A stretch of 64,000 nucleotides of DNA from Hydrangea macrophylla. Lineage: Eukaryota; Streptophyta; Magnoliopsida; Cornales; Hydrangeaceae. Positions within the stretch are counted from its first letter, which is position 1. Every line of letters starts with the position of its first letter. The DNA lies in NCBI GenBank assembly GCA_033977485.1, contig CM066982.1:35628218-35692217 (forward strand), given 5' to 3'. The notes beneath the pieces are model-generated. The model was not told where the DNA came from. It saw only the letters and a program-made list of their open reading frames with translations, and ran no database searches. A program made the position numbers and the translations under genes. This document shows, piece by piece, positions 47,146 to 58,638 of this stretch.

Positions 47146-48530
47146 ATGTTTGGTACGCGTTTAAATAAACCTAAATTACATTTTATCGATCTTGAACTTG
47201 AACGTACTGTAAGAGTTAGTAAGTCCGCAACCCAAGCTTCTAGAGCTAGGTTGCAAGACGACGAATCAACGCCGATTTCGTCGTCGTTGTTTGAGGCCGA
47301 AATTCAAAGTACCCTTAAACGGTTAAGGAGAACTCGAACTTTTAAAATCGAACCGATTAAAATGGCTGATGGAAATAACAGAAATAATATGAATAATCTT
47401 AATATACAGCCACCTCCTCCACTTAAAGATTACTTTATTCCTACGACTTACATGCCACAAACATGTATCGACTTATCGGAGGCGACGACATCTCACTTTG
47501 AGATAAAGTCGTCTACCATCTCGCTACTTCCATCTTTCCATGGCCGTCTAAATGAAGATCCATATCAACACTTAGGAGATTTTCAGGATGTATGCTCTAC
47601 TTTGAAAATTCAAAACTTAAATGATGATGAATTAAAATTGCGGCTCTTGCCATTCTCTTTAAAAGATAAAGCGAAGTATTGGCTCCAATCTCTTGAGCCA
47701 AACACAATTAAAACTTGGGAAGCCTTACACACCGCATTTTTACAAAAGTTTTTCCTATTATGCGTACAAATCGAATAAGAAAATCTATAACTAATTTTGT
47801 GATGCAAGATGGGAAGACGCTTTATGACACTTGGGAGAAATTTAAAGAACTATTACGCTCTTGCCCACATCATCAGGTTCCTAAGTGGCAGTTGGTATAG
47901 GTTTTCTATGAGGGACTTATTCCCTCTGTCCGTAACACCGCCGATGCTGTTTGTGCGGGTACCTTCCTACACAAAAGCGCCGACGAGGCATGGAAATTTT
48001 TTGAAACATTAAGCGAGAATTCGATGCATCAGGCTGTGTCGGTACGTTCTGAGGGATATCTTCCGCCACCCAAACGTGAGGTAAAGTTAGAGTCAAGTCA
48101 TTCAATTGAATTTCAAGAATTATCTAAAAAACTTGACCGACTTATGACAATGAACCAAACGACAGCCTCACCTGCTCATGAAGTGTGTGCATTATGTTCT
48201 GAACCTTCTCATAATATATTTGCATGTCCTTCCGCGTCTCAATTTCGAGAATTCGTAGAGCAACACCTAAACTCTATTCAACAATTCCCACGGAATAATT
48301 CTAATCCTATGCCGACTAATTTTCCTAATACGTACCGACCCCAATTTCAACAATATGGATATACACAAGCCAACCCTCTACCTCCTCCACCTCTACGCAA
48401 TAATGCATTTGAGGAGAAGGTGTTGGCCTCCCTTGAAAATTTTGCGTCGGTGATTCAGTTAGTACACTCTCACACACAGTCCATCGCAAAGCTGGAGTCC
48501 CAAGTGGGACAAATAGCTAATCACTAAATC
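47146..48530 (+). pseudogene. Athila-like gag of element B, frameshifted
   Basis: The start MFGTRLNKPKLHFIDLELER is shared with element A. The first 210 codons reach the Gag core (RLLPFSLKDKAKYWLQSLEP, TFLQKF-like end), then an indel near 47755 shifts frame. The homology resumes with RTNRIRKSITNFVMQDGKTL and, after a stop, FYEGL...ADAVCAGTFLHKSADEAW. A CCHC knuckle, CALCSEPSHNIFAC, occurs in the 48024-48527 frame, followed by a Pro/Asn/Gln-rich stretch and LVHSHTQSIAKLESQVGQIA. Gag forms the particle that packages the RNA. At least three lesions make this copy inactive. Confidence 0.85.
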
Positions 48531-48532
48531 GT

Positions 48533-49708
48533 TTGACCGAGAGTAAGTTGCCAAGTCAACCTATTCAACAACCTAAGGGACAATACGAGATGGATGGTAC
48601 GAATGAGCAAGTGAACGCTGTGTCAACTAGGATAACTATTCGTGAGGAGAAAATTGTTGAAATTCCGAATGCAAGAGAGAATGTGGAGGATGTGAATATT
48701 AACTCTAATCAAGAGAAGGGTGAGGAAATGAGTAAAATTAGAAAAGAAGAAGAGTCGGTCCTAACTAATTATATTCCGAAGATGCCTTTTCCACCGAATG
48801 TTAAGGAACCGTCTAATTTTTCAAAGAAAAGTTCAAAAATGGAAGAAGTACTCGAGGTATTTAAACAAGTTAAAATCAATATTCCATTCCTCGATGCTAT
48901 AAAACAAATACCCGCTTACGCGAAATGTTTAAAAGACCTTTGTACTCAAAAGCGCAAGTTGCGCAGTCATATACCGAAAAAGGTCTTTCTCACGGAAAAA
49001 GTTAGCTCAATATTTCAACACGTTACTCCGAAATATAAAGATCCAGGTACGCCTACGATTTCATGTGTCATAGGTGTCACTATCATTCATCGGGCTCTCC
49101 TTGACTTAGGAGCTAGCATAAATCTCTTACCTTATCACATCTATAAACAATTAGGACTAGGTGAACTTAAACCTACGGCCGCTACAATACAATTAGTGGA
49201 TCGTTCAATTAAAATACCTAGAGGAATCGTCGAGGATGTATTGGTTAAAGTTGATAAATGCTATTTTCCTGTTGACTTCATGGTCCTTGACACTGAACCC
49301 GTGCTAGATGCTAGGAAACACACTCCTATCATCTTAGGCCGTCCATTCTTAGCAACCGCTAACGCTCGTGTTAACTGTCGTACGGGAGTAATGAAGGTGT
49401 CATTTGGGAACATGAACTTAAAATTAAATGTTTTTAATGCTATGGATCAACCTCCTAAAGACGACGATTACCTATGTGAGGCGGAATGTGAAGTAAGACA
49501 GAATATTGAGCCTAACAAAGAACTGAATATGGGTGAGGAAAATAATATAAGTCGTAATGAGCAGATGAATCCTGACAACCAAGACCCGAATGATGAATTT
49601 ACTCGAAAGGTAAGAAATCGATTTGAACATAATTCGGGAGAACCGTCGGTCGAATTAATTCAAAGCGACGTTATTTCTGCTTATCACCGGGCTCTTCGTG
49701 ATATCTAA
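48533..49708 (+). pseudogene. Athila-like aspartic protease of element B, no pol downstream
   Basis: A 391-codon open frame that should be fused to gag; a small indel near 48527 separates them. Residues 1-130 are an acidic, Asn/Lys-rich linker. Protease motifs are RALLDLGASINLLP (Asp191) and IILGRPFLATANAR (267-279). The C-terminal part is hydrophilic and stops at 49708. In Athila elements reverse transcriptase follows; here the text after the stop is non-coding (AAGACGTAAAAGATAGTGCT and GGGAGGCAACCT). Element A stops at nearly the same point, so the lack of pol looks ancestral to both. Confidence 0.85.
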
Positions 49709-52387
49709 GGGGTACAAACTCCGATTTACGGCCTCCGTGAGTCTTGAGCTAGAATGGTCTAGCTAAAGACGTAAAAGATAGTGCTTATTGGGAGGCAACC
49801 TAAGCTTTATTTCGTTGGTTTTCCTTATTTTTAGTCATTTTTGAGTCCTTTTGAGTCTGTTTTGGACATTCTGGACAGATTTAGGGGTCGGAATAAACTT
49901 ATTTTGAACTTATTTACCTTGAAATAAAGAAAAAAGAGGAAAAGACCAAAGTCGCATGCGCGACCCACTCGCGCGACAGGTCGCTCGCGCGAGATTCCCC
50001 TATAGACAAATTTTTTCAAGTTTTTTTATATTGAGCCTCAGTATCTACTCGCGCTTGAATTCGCGCGCGCAGTAGGTCGCCCGTGCGGCTCGCTCGCGCG
50101 AGTTTGTGCCTTAGAAACTTTTCTGAAAAAAATTCAAAAAGAGGCCTCAGTATTACCTCACGGAGGGATTCGCGCAAGCGAGGCTCGCTTGCGCGGTCCG
50201 CGTGCGCGAGGTGGGAATTTCTCAATTTTTCTCTTTGTTCTTTGACCTTCTGTTTTCCCAAACTATCTAGTTGTTTTTCATTTCTGTTTGTTCTTTTCAG
50301 TTCTTTGTGTTTAAAGTTTATCTTTGTTTCTATAGTTCTAGTTTTGTTTTTCTTTATTTCTTTTACGTTCTTTTAATTCTAGTTTAGTTTCTATTGTTTT
50401 CAAAGTTTAAAAATAAAAAATAAAAAAAATAAAAAAAAAAATAAATAAATAAAAAAAATAAAAAAACATGTGTATTATATATTAGCTTATATTATTTGTT
50501 TGTTTAGTTTTCTTTTGTTAAGACTGAACAGGGAATTCGTGATTAAACGTTAACTCCATATTTATACGTTCACCTGTTGTGATTGCTGAGATCGAGGTAT
50601 TATCGTTCCTTCTCTACGTACTTTCCTTTCTTTCATTTTATTGTTTTATTGGGGATAATGAAAGGTTTAGGTTTGGGGGTATACATTCACATGCACCGAT
50701 TTTTTAAAATTTTCAATACTTGTGCTTAAATAAACGATATTTTCTATGTTTTTACAATCTCTAGTCGATACATCTTGTTATGTAACTTGGATCGTTATAG
50801 AATGGTAAACAAGAGAAGATGTAATTAAATATTTGCTGAAGTCATGATTTGACGTTTTAAGTTATATATTGTTCGAATCGTAGTTTTGTATCATAGATTT
50901 GCACACAAACCTATGCACTTCACGTAGTCGCTTGAATACATGTCTGATGTGAACTATAATATGATTCGAATTTCTAGATAACACAAGGTGGAGACTAAAC
51001 CCAGTAAGCTTTTGAGCCTATCTTTTCTTTTTAGAGGGTTATAAATACATTGTGGTTGTCGAATTTCATTGAAATAGCGCATTAACTTGTTGTTTAGTCT
51101 CATTATTCTTGTTTTGGTTGATAGTCAAGTTAAAATATTTGTTACCATGCTAAATAATCTTCCGTTGTAAACATTGAAGAACCATATGACCCTAGGACAT
51201 GATTTTAGGCCTTCTTTGTTTATTACCGACCGATAAATGATAAAAATTTCCTTAGTCGCCCTTTGAGCCGTTGAAGTGCCTCTTTTTCTTTGTTCACCAT
51301 TATCCTGTTTTTGCTCCAACGTGGCCAATTTGGAGTTTACCATTGAAAGATTGATCAACTTTTAGTGGTATTAAGGCGATGTGTTGTTTAAGAAGAAGAA
51401 AAAAAATAAGATGCTATTGGGATAGTTGCTTTGTATTTTGATGATTACGTATGCGAAAAGCAACGAAAAGAAAAGGAAAAAAATAGAGAAAGAAAGGAAA
51501 GAAGAAAAAAAAAAGAAATTAAAGAAATATATGAAAAGAGAATGAAAAGATGAATGCTGGTAGAAGAGAAGAATGAAAGAAATCGAACATGCCTTACAAT
51601 GCCATTCTAAAGCTACCTGACGAATCCTTTCAATCCTTTTTCATTACCTGAGCCACATTACAACCGTTGAAAAGTCCTATTTGATCCTAGCAAACATGGT
51701 GTGGATATGAAAACGATGGGAGGGGATTAAAACATGGTAATGATTAATTTTTCTTGACTATTGGCATCCTATCCATGAGACTATTGTTCTTTCGTATCAT
51801 GCGTCTTTTTCGAGTCATATGTGAGCATTTTCTTATTTTGAAAACATATTTCCTTTGCTCCCATATACTAGAGAGATTACACATGTTTCTAAGTGTTTCA
51901 TTTGAGAGTGTAATTAACATTGTGAGATTCGTAGTCGAAGCATAGTTTGATGGTTATCCGAGTTATATTCCAAGTTCATGACATGCGCGTGTTCATTTGA
52001 CTACCATATCACACACGTGCAATTTTATGAGAAACTCTATTGATTTATACGATATATGTGCATGGGATTATTTTTCATGACGTAGGTAGACGTTTGATTC
52101 CGTTTCTTTTTGTTCGTTATTCTATTTCAAATCTCTGTTTTATGATAAGAAGTATTGAACGTTATATTTTTCGTTTTAATAGTAAAAGAAAAAAAAAATT
52201 AAATTGATAATTAAGTTAATAAAGATGGTTGTGGGTAACTTGTTGACGAGAACCCTCACGAGACTTCACTCGTCCTACTAGGGACACCTAGGGGTTTAAA
52301 AGGCTTGTTGCATATGCTAAATGCAATCGCGTTGCCTGCGACAGTGAGTTAGGATATTTGAATTGTACTTCAGTTTTATTTTATGTT
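49709..52387 (+). other. Conserved non-coding region of element B in place of pol
   Basis: It begins with a CGCGCGAGCG-rich stretch (49945-50215) and a T-rich then A-rich run (50220-50470). A polypurine-like motif follows at 50663-50682 and then about 1.7 kb that aligns, inverted, with element A 38278-40060 and with element C. Short frames such as 50083-50376 and 51125-51358 (minus) have no domain and are not kept between copies. Near the end the hairpin-like CTAGGGACACCTAG is retained in all three elements. Confidence 0.7.
50663..50682 (+). promoter_or_regulatory. Internal polypurine-tract-like motif
   Basis: AGGTTTAGGTTTGGGGGTAT is close to the terminal tract GTAGGTTTGGGGGTG (56249-56263). 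The equivalent positions in A (40060-40080) and C (55484-55503) are conserved. It may be a second plus-strand primer site. Confidence 0.4.
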
Positions 52388-53722
52388 TGATCTTGTCAGA
52401 ATCAAGATATAAAAAGTGTTCTTTACTTTTCAAAAGATTTGCAGTGTGGAAGTAAAGGTTGAACCCACAGGGATTGGTTAACTACAGCAACTTAATTTTA
52501 AAACCTAACTTTAGTTAATTATAAAAACGGATTTTGATTTGATTTATAATTAAACTAAGAACAATAAAAGTAAATCTAAACTAAGAAAGCAATTAAAGTT
52601 GTTTTAAATAATGTTTAAGGGAACCTAGGATTGCAAATCCACCACTAGCTTCATAATAGGAATATTTATGAATTACTTTAGCTTACTACGTTGGATGATA
52701 ATGGGGAATTGTAGCTACAAGCCCAATTCCTCCTACAAGAAGATAATCATGGTTCAAGCACCAACATAATCCATCTTCGGTTAGCACGAATTATCCCACA
52801 CTAAACTAGGGTTGTGATCTAATCCGTCTAATCTAGGCATGGACTATTCGGATACTTGATAACACAAATCAATAAAGCACCATCACATGTAAACAATCTA
52901 ACAAGCACAGCAAGCATAGATTGTTGAGCACATCACAGTCAAAATAGATCTAAGACAAGAATAAATTCTGAAAGTAATGATTTAATCACTAGAAGTACAA
53001 TTTATTTATAAAAATCCTCGGAACATGTGACTGTCATCCATACATACTAAACCAAAAATAAAAACATAAATAAAACCCTATTACTCGTCTAGGGCTTCAT
53101 TGAAACCCTAGATCTATGATCTAGCCGTCCATGGAAGTGATGGATGGCAAGTAGTTGATGGAGGAGGCCATGGAAACCCTTGGTCTTCTTCTTCTTCTCC
53201 TTGCTTCCCTCCCTTCAATGGCTGGAAGTATGGTTGTAGAATGTGTGTATAATAATTGCCAACAATGTCTAACCCTCTTATTGTAATAAAATAGGGTATA
53301 AATAGATTTACAACAAGTTTTGGAAGCCTTCCTAACCCGAAACGAACTGAAACTGATGTAATTTACAGTCTAGACGTCGTTTAGCAGTTTCGTTTGCACA
53401 GGAGTCTTCAGTATACTGAAATATGCAACTTTGATTTCTGTACGGATCGCACGAGCGGACCGCGCGAGCGCGACATTTGGAACTTCGCGCGTGCGGATCG
53501 CGCGAGCGATTTTGGGATTTCGCGCGAGCGGATCGCGCACGCGAATTGGCTTTTTCAGCTTCTTTTCTTCTGCTTTTTCACCCTGTTTAGCCTGGTTTAC
53601 TTGATTTCTTCCAAAACCTGTCAAAAACTAGAAAACGAAGTAAAAATATACAAAAACAGGATAAAAAGGAACTAACATATGCTCGTTAAGGCGTATAAAT
53701 AGGATTTGTTCTCTCCCGATCA
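52388..53722 (-). repeat. Complete 3' LTR of element C
   Basis: 1335 bp, same family as A. The CGCGCGAGCG cluster lies at 53445-53545, the mini-ORF at 53171-53121 and the hairpin at about 53089-53112. Confidence 0.85.
53121..53171 (-). CDS. LTR leader mini-ORF, copy in element C
   Basis: Encodes MASSINYLPSITSMDG and stop; nine bases separate the stop from the hairpin. This is the most diverged copy, yet length and frame are unchanged. Confidence 0.35.
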   Translation of the reverse strand: MASSINYLPSITSMDG

Positions 53723-55915
53723 CACCCCCAAACCTACATTTTGCTAGTCCTCGAGCAAAACTAAAATAAAAACTAACTACTACTAAAAATCTACTATTCC
53801 ATTTTCGCATGGATCACAACTGCATTTAGCGTATGCAACAAGCCTTTTAAACCTCTAGGTGTCCCTAGTCGGACGAGTGAAGTCTCGTGAGGGTTCTCAT
53901 CAACAAGTTACCCACAACCATCTTTATTAACTTGTAAATTTAAAAACAAATTTTATTAAAAACGAAAAACAGAACATTCAATACTCCTTATTATAACACA
54001 ATGATTTGAAATAGAATAATGAACAAGAAGAAACGGAATCAAACGTTCACCTATATCATGAAAAACAATAAAGTGTATGCAATGTACGAATCAGTAGAGT
54101 TTCTCATACAATTGCACGTGTGTGATATGGTAGTCAAATAAACACGCGCATGTCATGAACATGGAATATAACTCGGATAACCGTCTAACTATGCTTCGAC
54201 TACGAATCTCACAATGTTAATTACACTCTCAAATGAAACACTCAGAAACAGGTGTAATTTATCTAATATATGTGAGTAAAGGAAATATGTTTTCAAAACG
54301 AGAAATGCTCACATATGACTCGAAAAGGACGCATGACACGAAAGAATAGTAGTCTCATGGATAGGATGCCAACAATCAAGAAAAATTAATCATTACCATG
54401 TTTTAATCCCCCTTCCATCGTTTTCATATCCGAACCATGTTTCCTAGGATCAAATAGGACTTTTTAAAGGTTGTAATGTGGCTCAGACAATGGAAAAGGA
54501 TAGAAAGGATTCATTAGGTAGTTTTAGAATGGCATTGTAAGGCATGTTCGATTTCTTTCATTCTTCTTCTAAAAACTTTCATCTTTTCTTTCTCTTCATT
54601 CCTTTTCATTCATTTTTCTTCTTTTCTTTCATTTTTCATTTTTTTTTCAACCTTCCTCTTCTTTATTTTTTTCTTTTCCTTTTTCTTTTCTCGCTTCTCA
54701 AATGACTATGCATTGAATACCAAGCAACTACCCCAATAGCATCTTATTTTCTTCTTCTTAATCAACACATCGCCTTAATACTACTAAAAGTTGATCACTC
54801 TTCCAGTGGTATACTCCAAGTTGATCAAGTTGGAGCTTTTACAGAGGATAATGGTGAACCAAGAAAAAGAGGCATTGTAACGGCTCAAAGGGGCGAACTA
54901 AGAAAATTTTTATCTTTTATCGGTCGGCAGTAAACAAAGAGGGCCTAAAATCATTTCCTAGGGTAATACGGTTCTTCAATGTTTACAATGGAAGATTATT
55001 TAGCATGGTAACAAATATTTGAACTTGACTATTAACCAAAACAAGAATAATGAGACTAAACAACAAGTTAATGCGCTATTTCAATGAAATTCGACAAACA
55101 CAAGATGTATTTATAATCCTCTAAAAAGAAAAGATAGGCTCAAAAGCTCATCGGGTTTAGTCTCCACCTTGTGTTATCTAGAAATCCGAATCATATTATA
55201 GTTCACAACCAACATGTATTCCAATTACTACGTGCAGTGCATAGGTTTATGTGCAAATCTATGATATAAAACTACGATTCAAACATACATAACTTAAAAC
55301 GTTTCATCATAACTTCAGTAAATGATTAATCACATATTCTCTTGTTTATCATTCTATAACAATTCAAAGTTACATAACAAGAAGTATCAAATCAAGATTG
55401 CAAAAACGTCGGTAACATCGTTTATTTAAACACACTTATTGAAAAATTTTAAAATTTTGCATAAACTAATGTGCATGTGTGCATACCCCCAAAACTAAAC
55501 CTTTCATTGTCCCTAATGAAACAATAAAATGAAAGAAAGGTGAGTACGTAATGAAGGAACGATAGTACCTCAATCTCGGCAATGACAAACAGGTAAACAC
55601 AATAAAATATTGCAATAAAGGTCAATGTTACCTGTTAATACTGGATAAAAGAAACTAAACAAACAAAATAATAAAATCAGCTAGAAAAACTATAACTAAA
55701 CTAAAATAAACTAAATAAACTATAAGACTTAAAGAAAGTACAAAAAAAAAACAAAATAATAAACTATAAAAGAAAGTAAAACATATCTAGAACAAAGAAA
55801 ACAACAAACGACTCGATCTAAAAGTACCGAAGAAACAAAAACAGAAAAGTAAAACCTATCAGACAGGTGTGGAGGAAATAGGTAAGACAACAAAAGAAAA
55901 CATCCATAAAACGGG
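53723..55915 (-). other. Non-coding region of element C
   Basis: It starts with the minus-strand polypurine tract GTAGGTTTGGGGGTG and matches elements A and B. The internal polypurine-like motif is at 55484-55503. No coding frame seen. Confidence 0.7.
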
Positions 55916-56217
55916 AAATCGCGCGAGCGCGACATTTGGAACTTCGCGCGCGCGGATCGCGCGAGCGATTTTGGGATTTCGCGCGAGCGGATCGCGTGAG
56001 CGATATCTGGGTTTTCGCGCGAGCAGATCGCGCGCGCGAACTGGCTTTTTCAGCTTCTTTTCTTCTGCTTTTTCACCCTGTTTAGCTTGGTTTACTTGAT
56101 TTCTTCCAAAACCTGTCAAAAACTAGAAAACGAAGTAAAAATATACAAAAACAGGATAAAAAGGAACTAACATATGCTCGTTAAGGCATATAAATAGGAT
56201 TTGTTCTCTCCCGATCA
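55916..56217 (-). repeat. 5' LTR remnant of element C
   Basis: 302 bp matching 53449-53722 of the other LTR, with one additional CGCGCGAGCG-type unit (about 56000). The deletion joint lies within that CG-rich repeat, suggesting repeat-mediated loss. Confidence 0.8.
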
Positions 56218-56222
56218 ATGTT

Positions 56223-56263
56223 TTTCTTTGCTTGAGGACTAGCAAAGTGTAGGTTTGGGGGTG
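56223..56263 (+). promoter_or_regulatory. End of element B interior with polypurine tract
   Basis: After element C, B resumes with CTTTGCTTGAGGACTAGC and the tract GTAGGTTTGGGGGTG (56249-56263), abutting the 3' LTR. Confidence 0.8.
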
Positions 56264-57789
56264 TTATCGGCGATGAATAGTTGCCGTTTATAGTCCTAAA
56301 AATACGCTTTGTTAGCCCATTTCATGTAGTTATTAAGTGATTTTCAATAAGTATTCTATATTTTGTAGGTTTTGGAGCTTTAATATGAAAATGCACAAAA
56401 ATCTAATGATTAGTGGCTTTGGAAGTCATTCTGGGCTCAAACGGTGATTCCGGTGAGATCTGAATGCAGTAGCAGCCTAGGAAAATCACATTTTTGATAA
56501 GGAATACTTCAGATTTGAGAAATTTCTCCAGAGATATAAAATGTAAATCTTCGAGTTACGAACGCGTGGCCGCAAACGGTGAGTCAATACGAGGTCCGAG
56601 TCAAAAGTTATCGCAATTCTACGATCGGTGCGCAGAGCAGCGGAAATGTGAGAAAAATCTGGAAAATGCCCAGGTCGCTGGAGCGACCCGCGCGCGCGAC
56701 TCGCTCACGCGACCCGCGCGAGCGACCTGTTGAAAAAGTCAAAGTTGCATATTTCGAGGTCCTGAAGAGCCCTGTGTGATCCGAATTGGCTGAATACGTC
56801 CAGAAACGTAAAAACAGCTGTTTTAGTGCGATTTGGCTTAGGAAAGCTTCCTAAATCCTTCCAAACTCTATATAAATCCTATTCTAACTCAAATTTAAGG
56901 TTACATATCATTACAAAACATTATACATAGCCATATACACATATACTTTCAGCCATTGAAGAGAGAAAAGCAAGGAGAAGAAGAAGAAGACCAAGGATTT
57001 CCATGGCCTCCTCCATCAACCTCTTGCCGTTCATAAATTCTATGGCCAACTAAACTCAAGATCTAGGATTTCAATGAAACCCTAGCCGTGTAATAGGGAG
57101 TATTTAATGTTTTTCTTTTAGTTTTATTAGTATGGATGACAGTTACATGTTTTGAGGATTTATATATAAAATCGTACTTCTATTGTTTAAATCATTACTT
57201 TCAGAATCTATTCTTGTCTTAGATCTATTTTGAATGTGATGTGCTCAATAATTTATATTTGCTGTGCTTTTATAGATTATTTACATGTAATGGTGCTTTA
57301 ATGAATTGTGATACCAAGTATTCGAATAGTTCATGCCTAGAGTAGATAGATTGTGTCGCAACCCTAGTTTAGTGTGAGATAATCTGTGCTATCCGAAGAT
57401 GAATTATGTTGGTGCTTGGATCGTAGTTATCTTCTTGACGGAGGAATTGGGCTTGTAGCTACAATTCCCCATTATCATTCAACGTAATAAGCTAATTGAA
57501 TGCATAAATATCCTTATTATGAAGCTAGTGGTGGATTTGCAATCCTAGGTTCACTTTAAATATCATTAAAAACAACTATTTTAATTACTTTCATAATTTA
57601 GATTTATTTTTATTGTTATTAGTTTAATTTAAATTAAATCCAAAATCCGTTTTTCTTAATTAACTAAATTTAGGTTTTAAAAATTAAAGTGCGTAGTATT
57701 CAATCTCTGTGGGTTCGACCTTTGCTTTCACACTACAAATCTTTTGAAAAGTAAAGAACACATTTTGTATCTTGATTCTGATAACATCA
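56264..57789 (+). repeat. 3' LTR of element B
   Basis: 1526 bp, matching 45149-46648. It begins TTATCGGCGATG instead of TGATCGGCGACG, so the terminal TG is mutated. It has CG-rich dyads at 56672-56726 and a TATA box at 56868-56876. Confidence 0.88.
57003..57053 (+). CDS. LTR leader mini-ORF, copy in element B 3' LTR
   Basis: Encodes MASSINLLPFINSMAN and stop, identical in protein sequence to the 5' LTR copy. The hairpin arm here carries one substitution (CTAGGATTT). Confidence 0.4.
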   Translation: MASSINLLPFINSMAN

Positions 57790-57794
57790 GTCGC

Positions 57795-58027
57795 GCGAGC
57801 GGGTCGCACGAGCGAGGTACCCGTTTGTCGCGCAAGCGGGTCTCTCGCGCGAGATGCCTTTTTCTGCTTCTTCCACTTTGTTTTTACACCCTGTTTAGCT
57901 TGGATTCTTGATTTCTTCCAAAACATGTCAAAAAATAGAAAACGAAGTAAAAAAACACAAAACAGGATAAAAAGTACTAACAAATGTAAGTTAAGGCGTG
58001 TAATTAGGACTTGTTCACTCCTAATCA
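57795..58027 (-). repeat. 5' LTR of element A, outer fragment
   Basis: Continues the LTR broken at 45148. It begins inside the CGCGCGAGCG cluster and ends ...CTCCTAATCA next to AATAT. Confidence 0.85.
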
Positions 58028-58032
58028 AATAT

Positions 58033-58638
58033 CCCATGACAAAGGAGGAAGGATCTTGAACTTCTAAGAGGATTCTTGAACCACTACTTGAGATAATTAG
58101 GAGAGAATCTTGGAGAGAATTAGAAAAATTATTGTAAGGGTTGGAAGAAGAGCTTGAATATCCTTTGGAGACCTTCAAACCACAAAGAAGTTGAGGATAA
58201 TTGGAGGTAACCTCTAATTAATTAGTTCTTAGTTCAAGTTCAATCACAATTTATAGAACTACTTAGGATCTTTCACACATTTTCCAAAAGTCTCTTCCTA
58301 CCTCATTTCATCACACACCACTAGAATTGTGATTGAATTTTCACTTGTTTTTCATTGATTTGGATCTAAATAGATTTGGGTTTAAGACTAAATAAGTTCT
58401 AAAGTGAAGTCTAACTTAGGACATCAATTGAGTTTTGATCCCATCTCTTTTTGTTTATGTTCCTCTCTTGGGATTCATGAGATCTTCAATATCTCATTTG
58501 ATTCCCTTGAGTTTGATTTAAATGGGAATTAAGGTAGGTCATAGCTATATCCATACATAATTAGTGGATCCAAGTTAATCCATTACTTGAATCCTCTAAT
58601 TTGAAGTCTCATGGAATTCTCTTCATATTCCATTGAGA
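58033..58638 (+). repeat. Family F 3' LTR, second fragment
   Basis: It matches 12185-12655 (AAGAAGTTGAGGATAATTGG, then CTTAGTTCAAG...CACAATTTATAGA and CATCACACACCACT). It is cut by copia H at 58639, just after CATTGAGA. Confidence 0.8.

Larger units (their letters stand above)
52388..56217 (-). mobile_element. Athila-like element C, truncated, inserted in B
   Basis: TGATCTTGTC (52388) to CCCGATCA (56217), with an exact ATGTT duplication (52383-52387 and 56218-56222). It has one complete LTR (52388-53722), then a polypurine tract and conserved non-coding region (53723-55915). That region jumps directly into the end of a second LTR (55916-56217). Gag, protease, leader, primer site and most of the second LTR were removed by one internal deletion of several kb. 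Confidence 0.88.
45149..57789 (+). mobile_element. Athila-like element B, inserted in the LTR of A
   Basis: Two LTRs (45149-46648, 56264-57789) are flanked by an exact GTCGC duplication (45144-45148 and 57790-57794). A perfect tRNA-Asp primer site, gag-protease (47146-49708), a conserved non-coding region and a polypurine tract follow in order. Element C lies in its 3' untranslated part. Excluding C it is about 8.8 kb. Its LTR is related to A but begins TGATCGGCGACGAATAG, so it is a sister subfamily in opposite orientation. It has no pol. Confidence 0.9.
36944..58027 (-). mobile_element. Athila-like element A (interrupted by B and C)
   Basis: The outer boundaries are TGATCTTGTC (36944) and CTAATCA (58027), flanked by an exact AATAT duplication. 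On the minus strand the order is 5' LTR (58027-57795 plus 45148-44197), tRNA-Asp primer site, gag-protease (43686-40989), conserved non-coding region, polypurine tract and 3' LTR (38263-36944). Without the inserted element B it is about 8.4 kb. Reverse transcriptase, RNase H and integrase are absent, so it is non-autonomous. Confidence 0.88.

Noticed and set aside
50083..50376. 97-codon frame in element B after the protease
   Set aside because: It covers CG-rich words and a T-rich tract, is not conserved in element A and has no domain.
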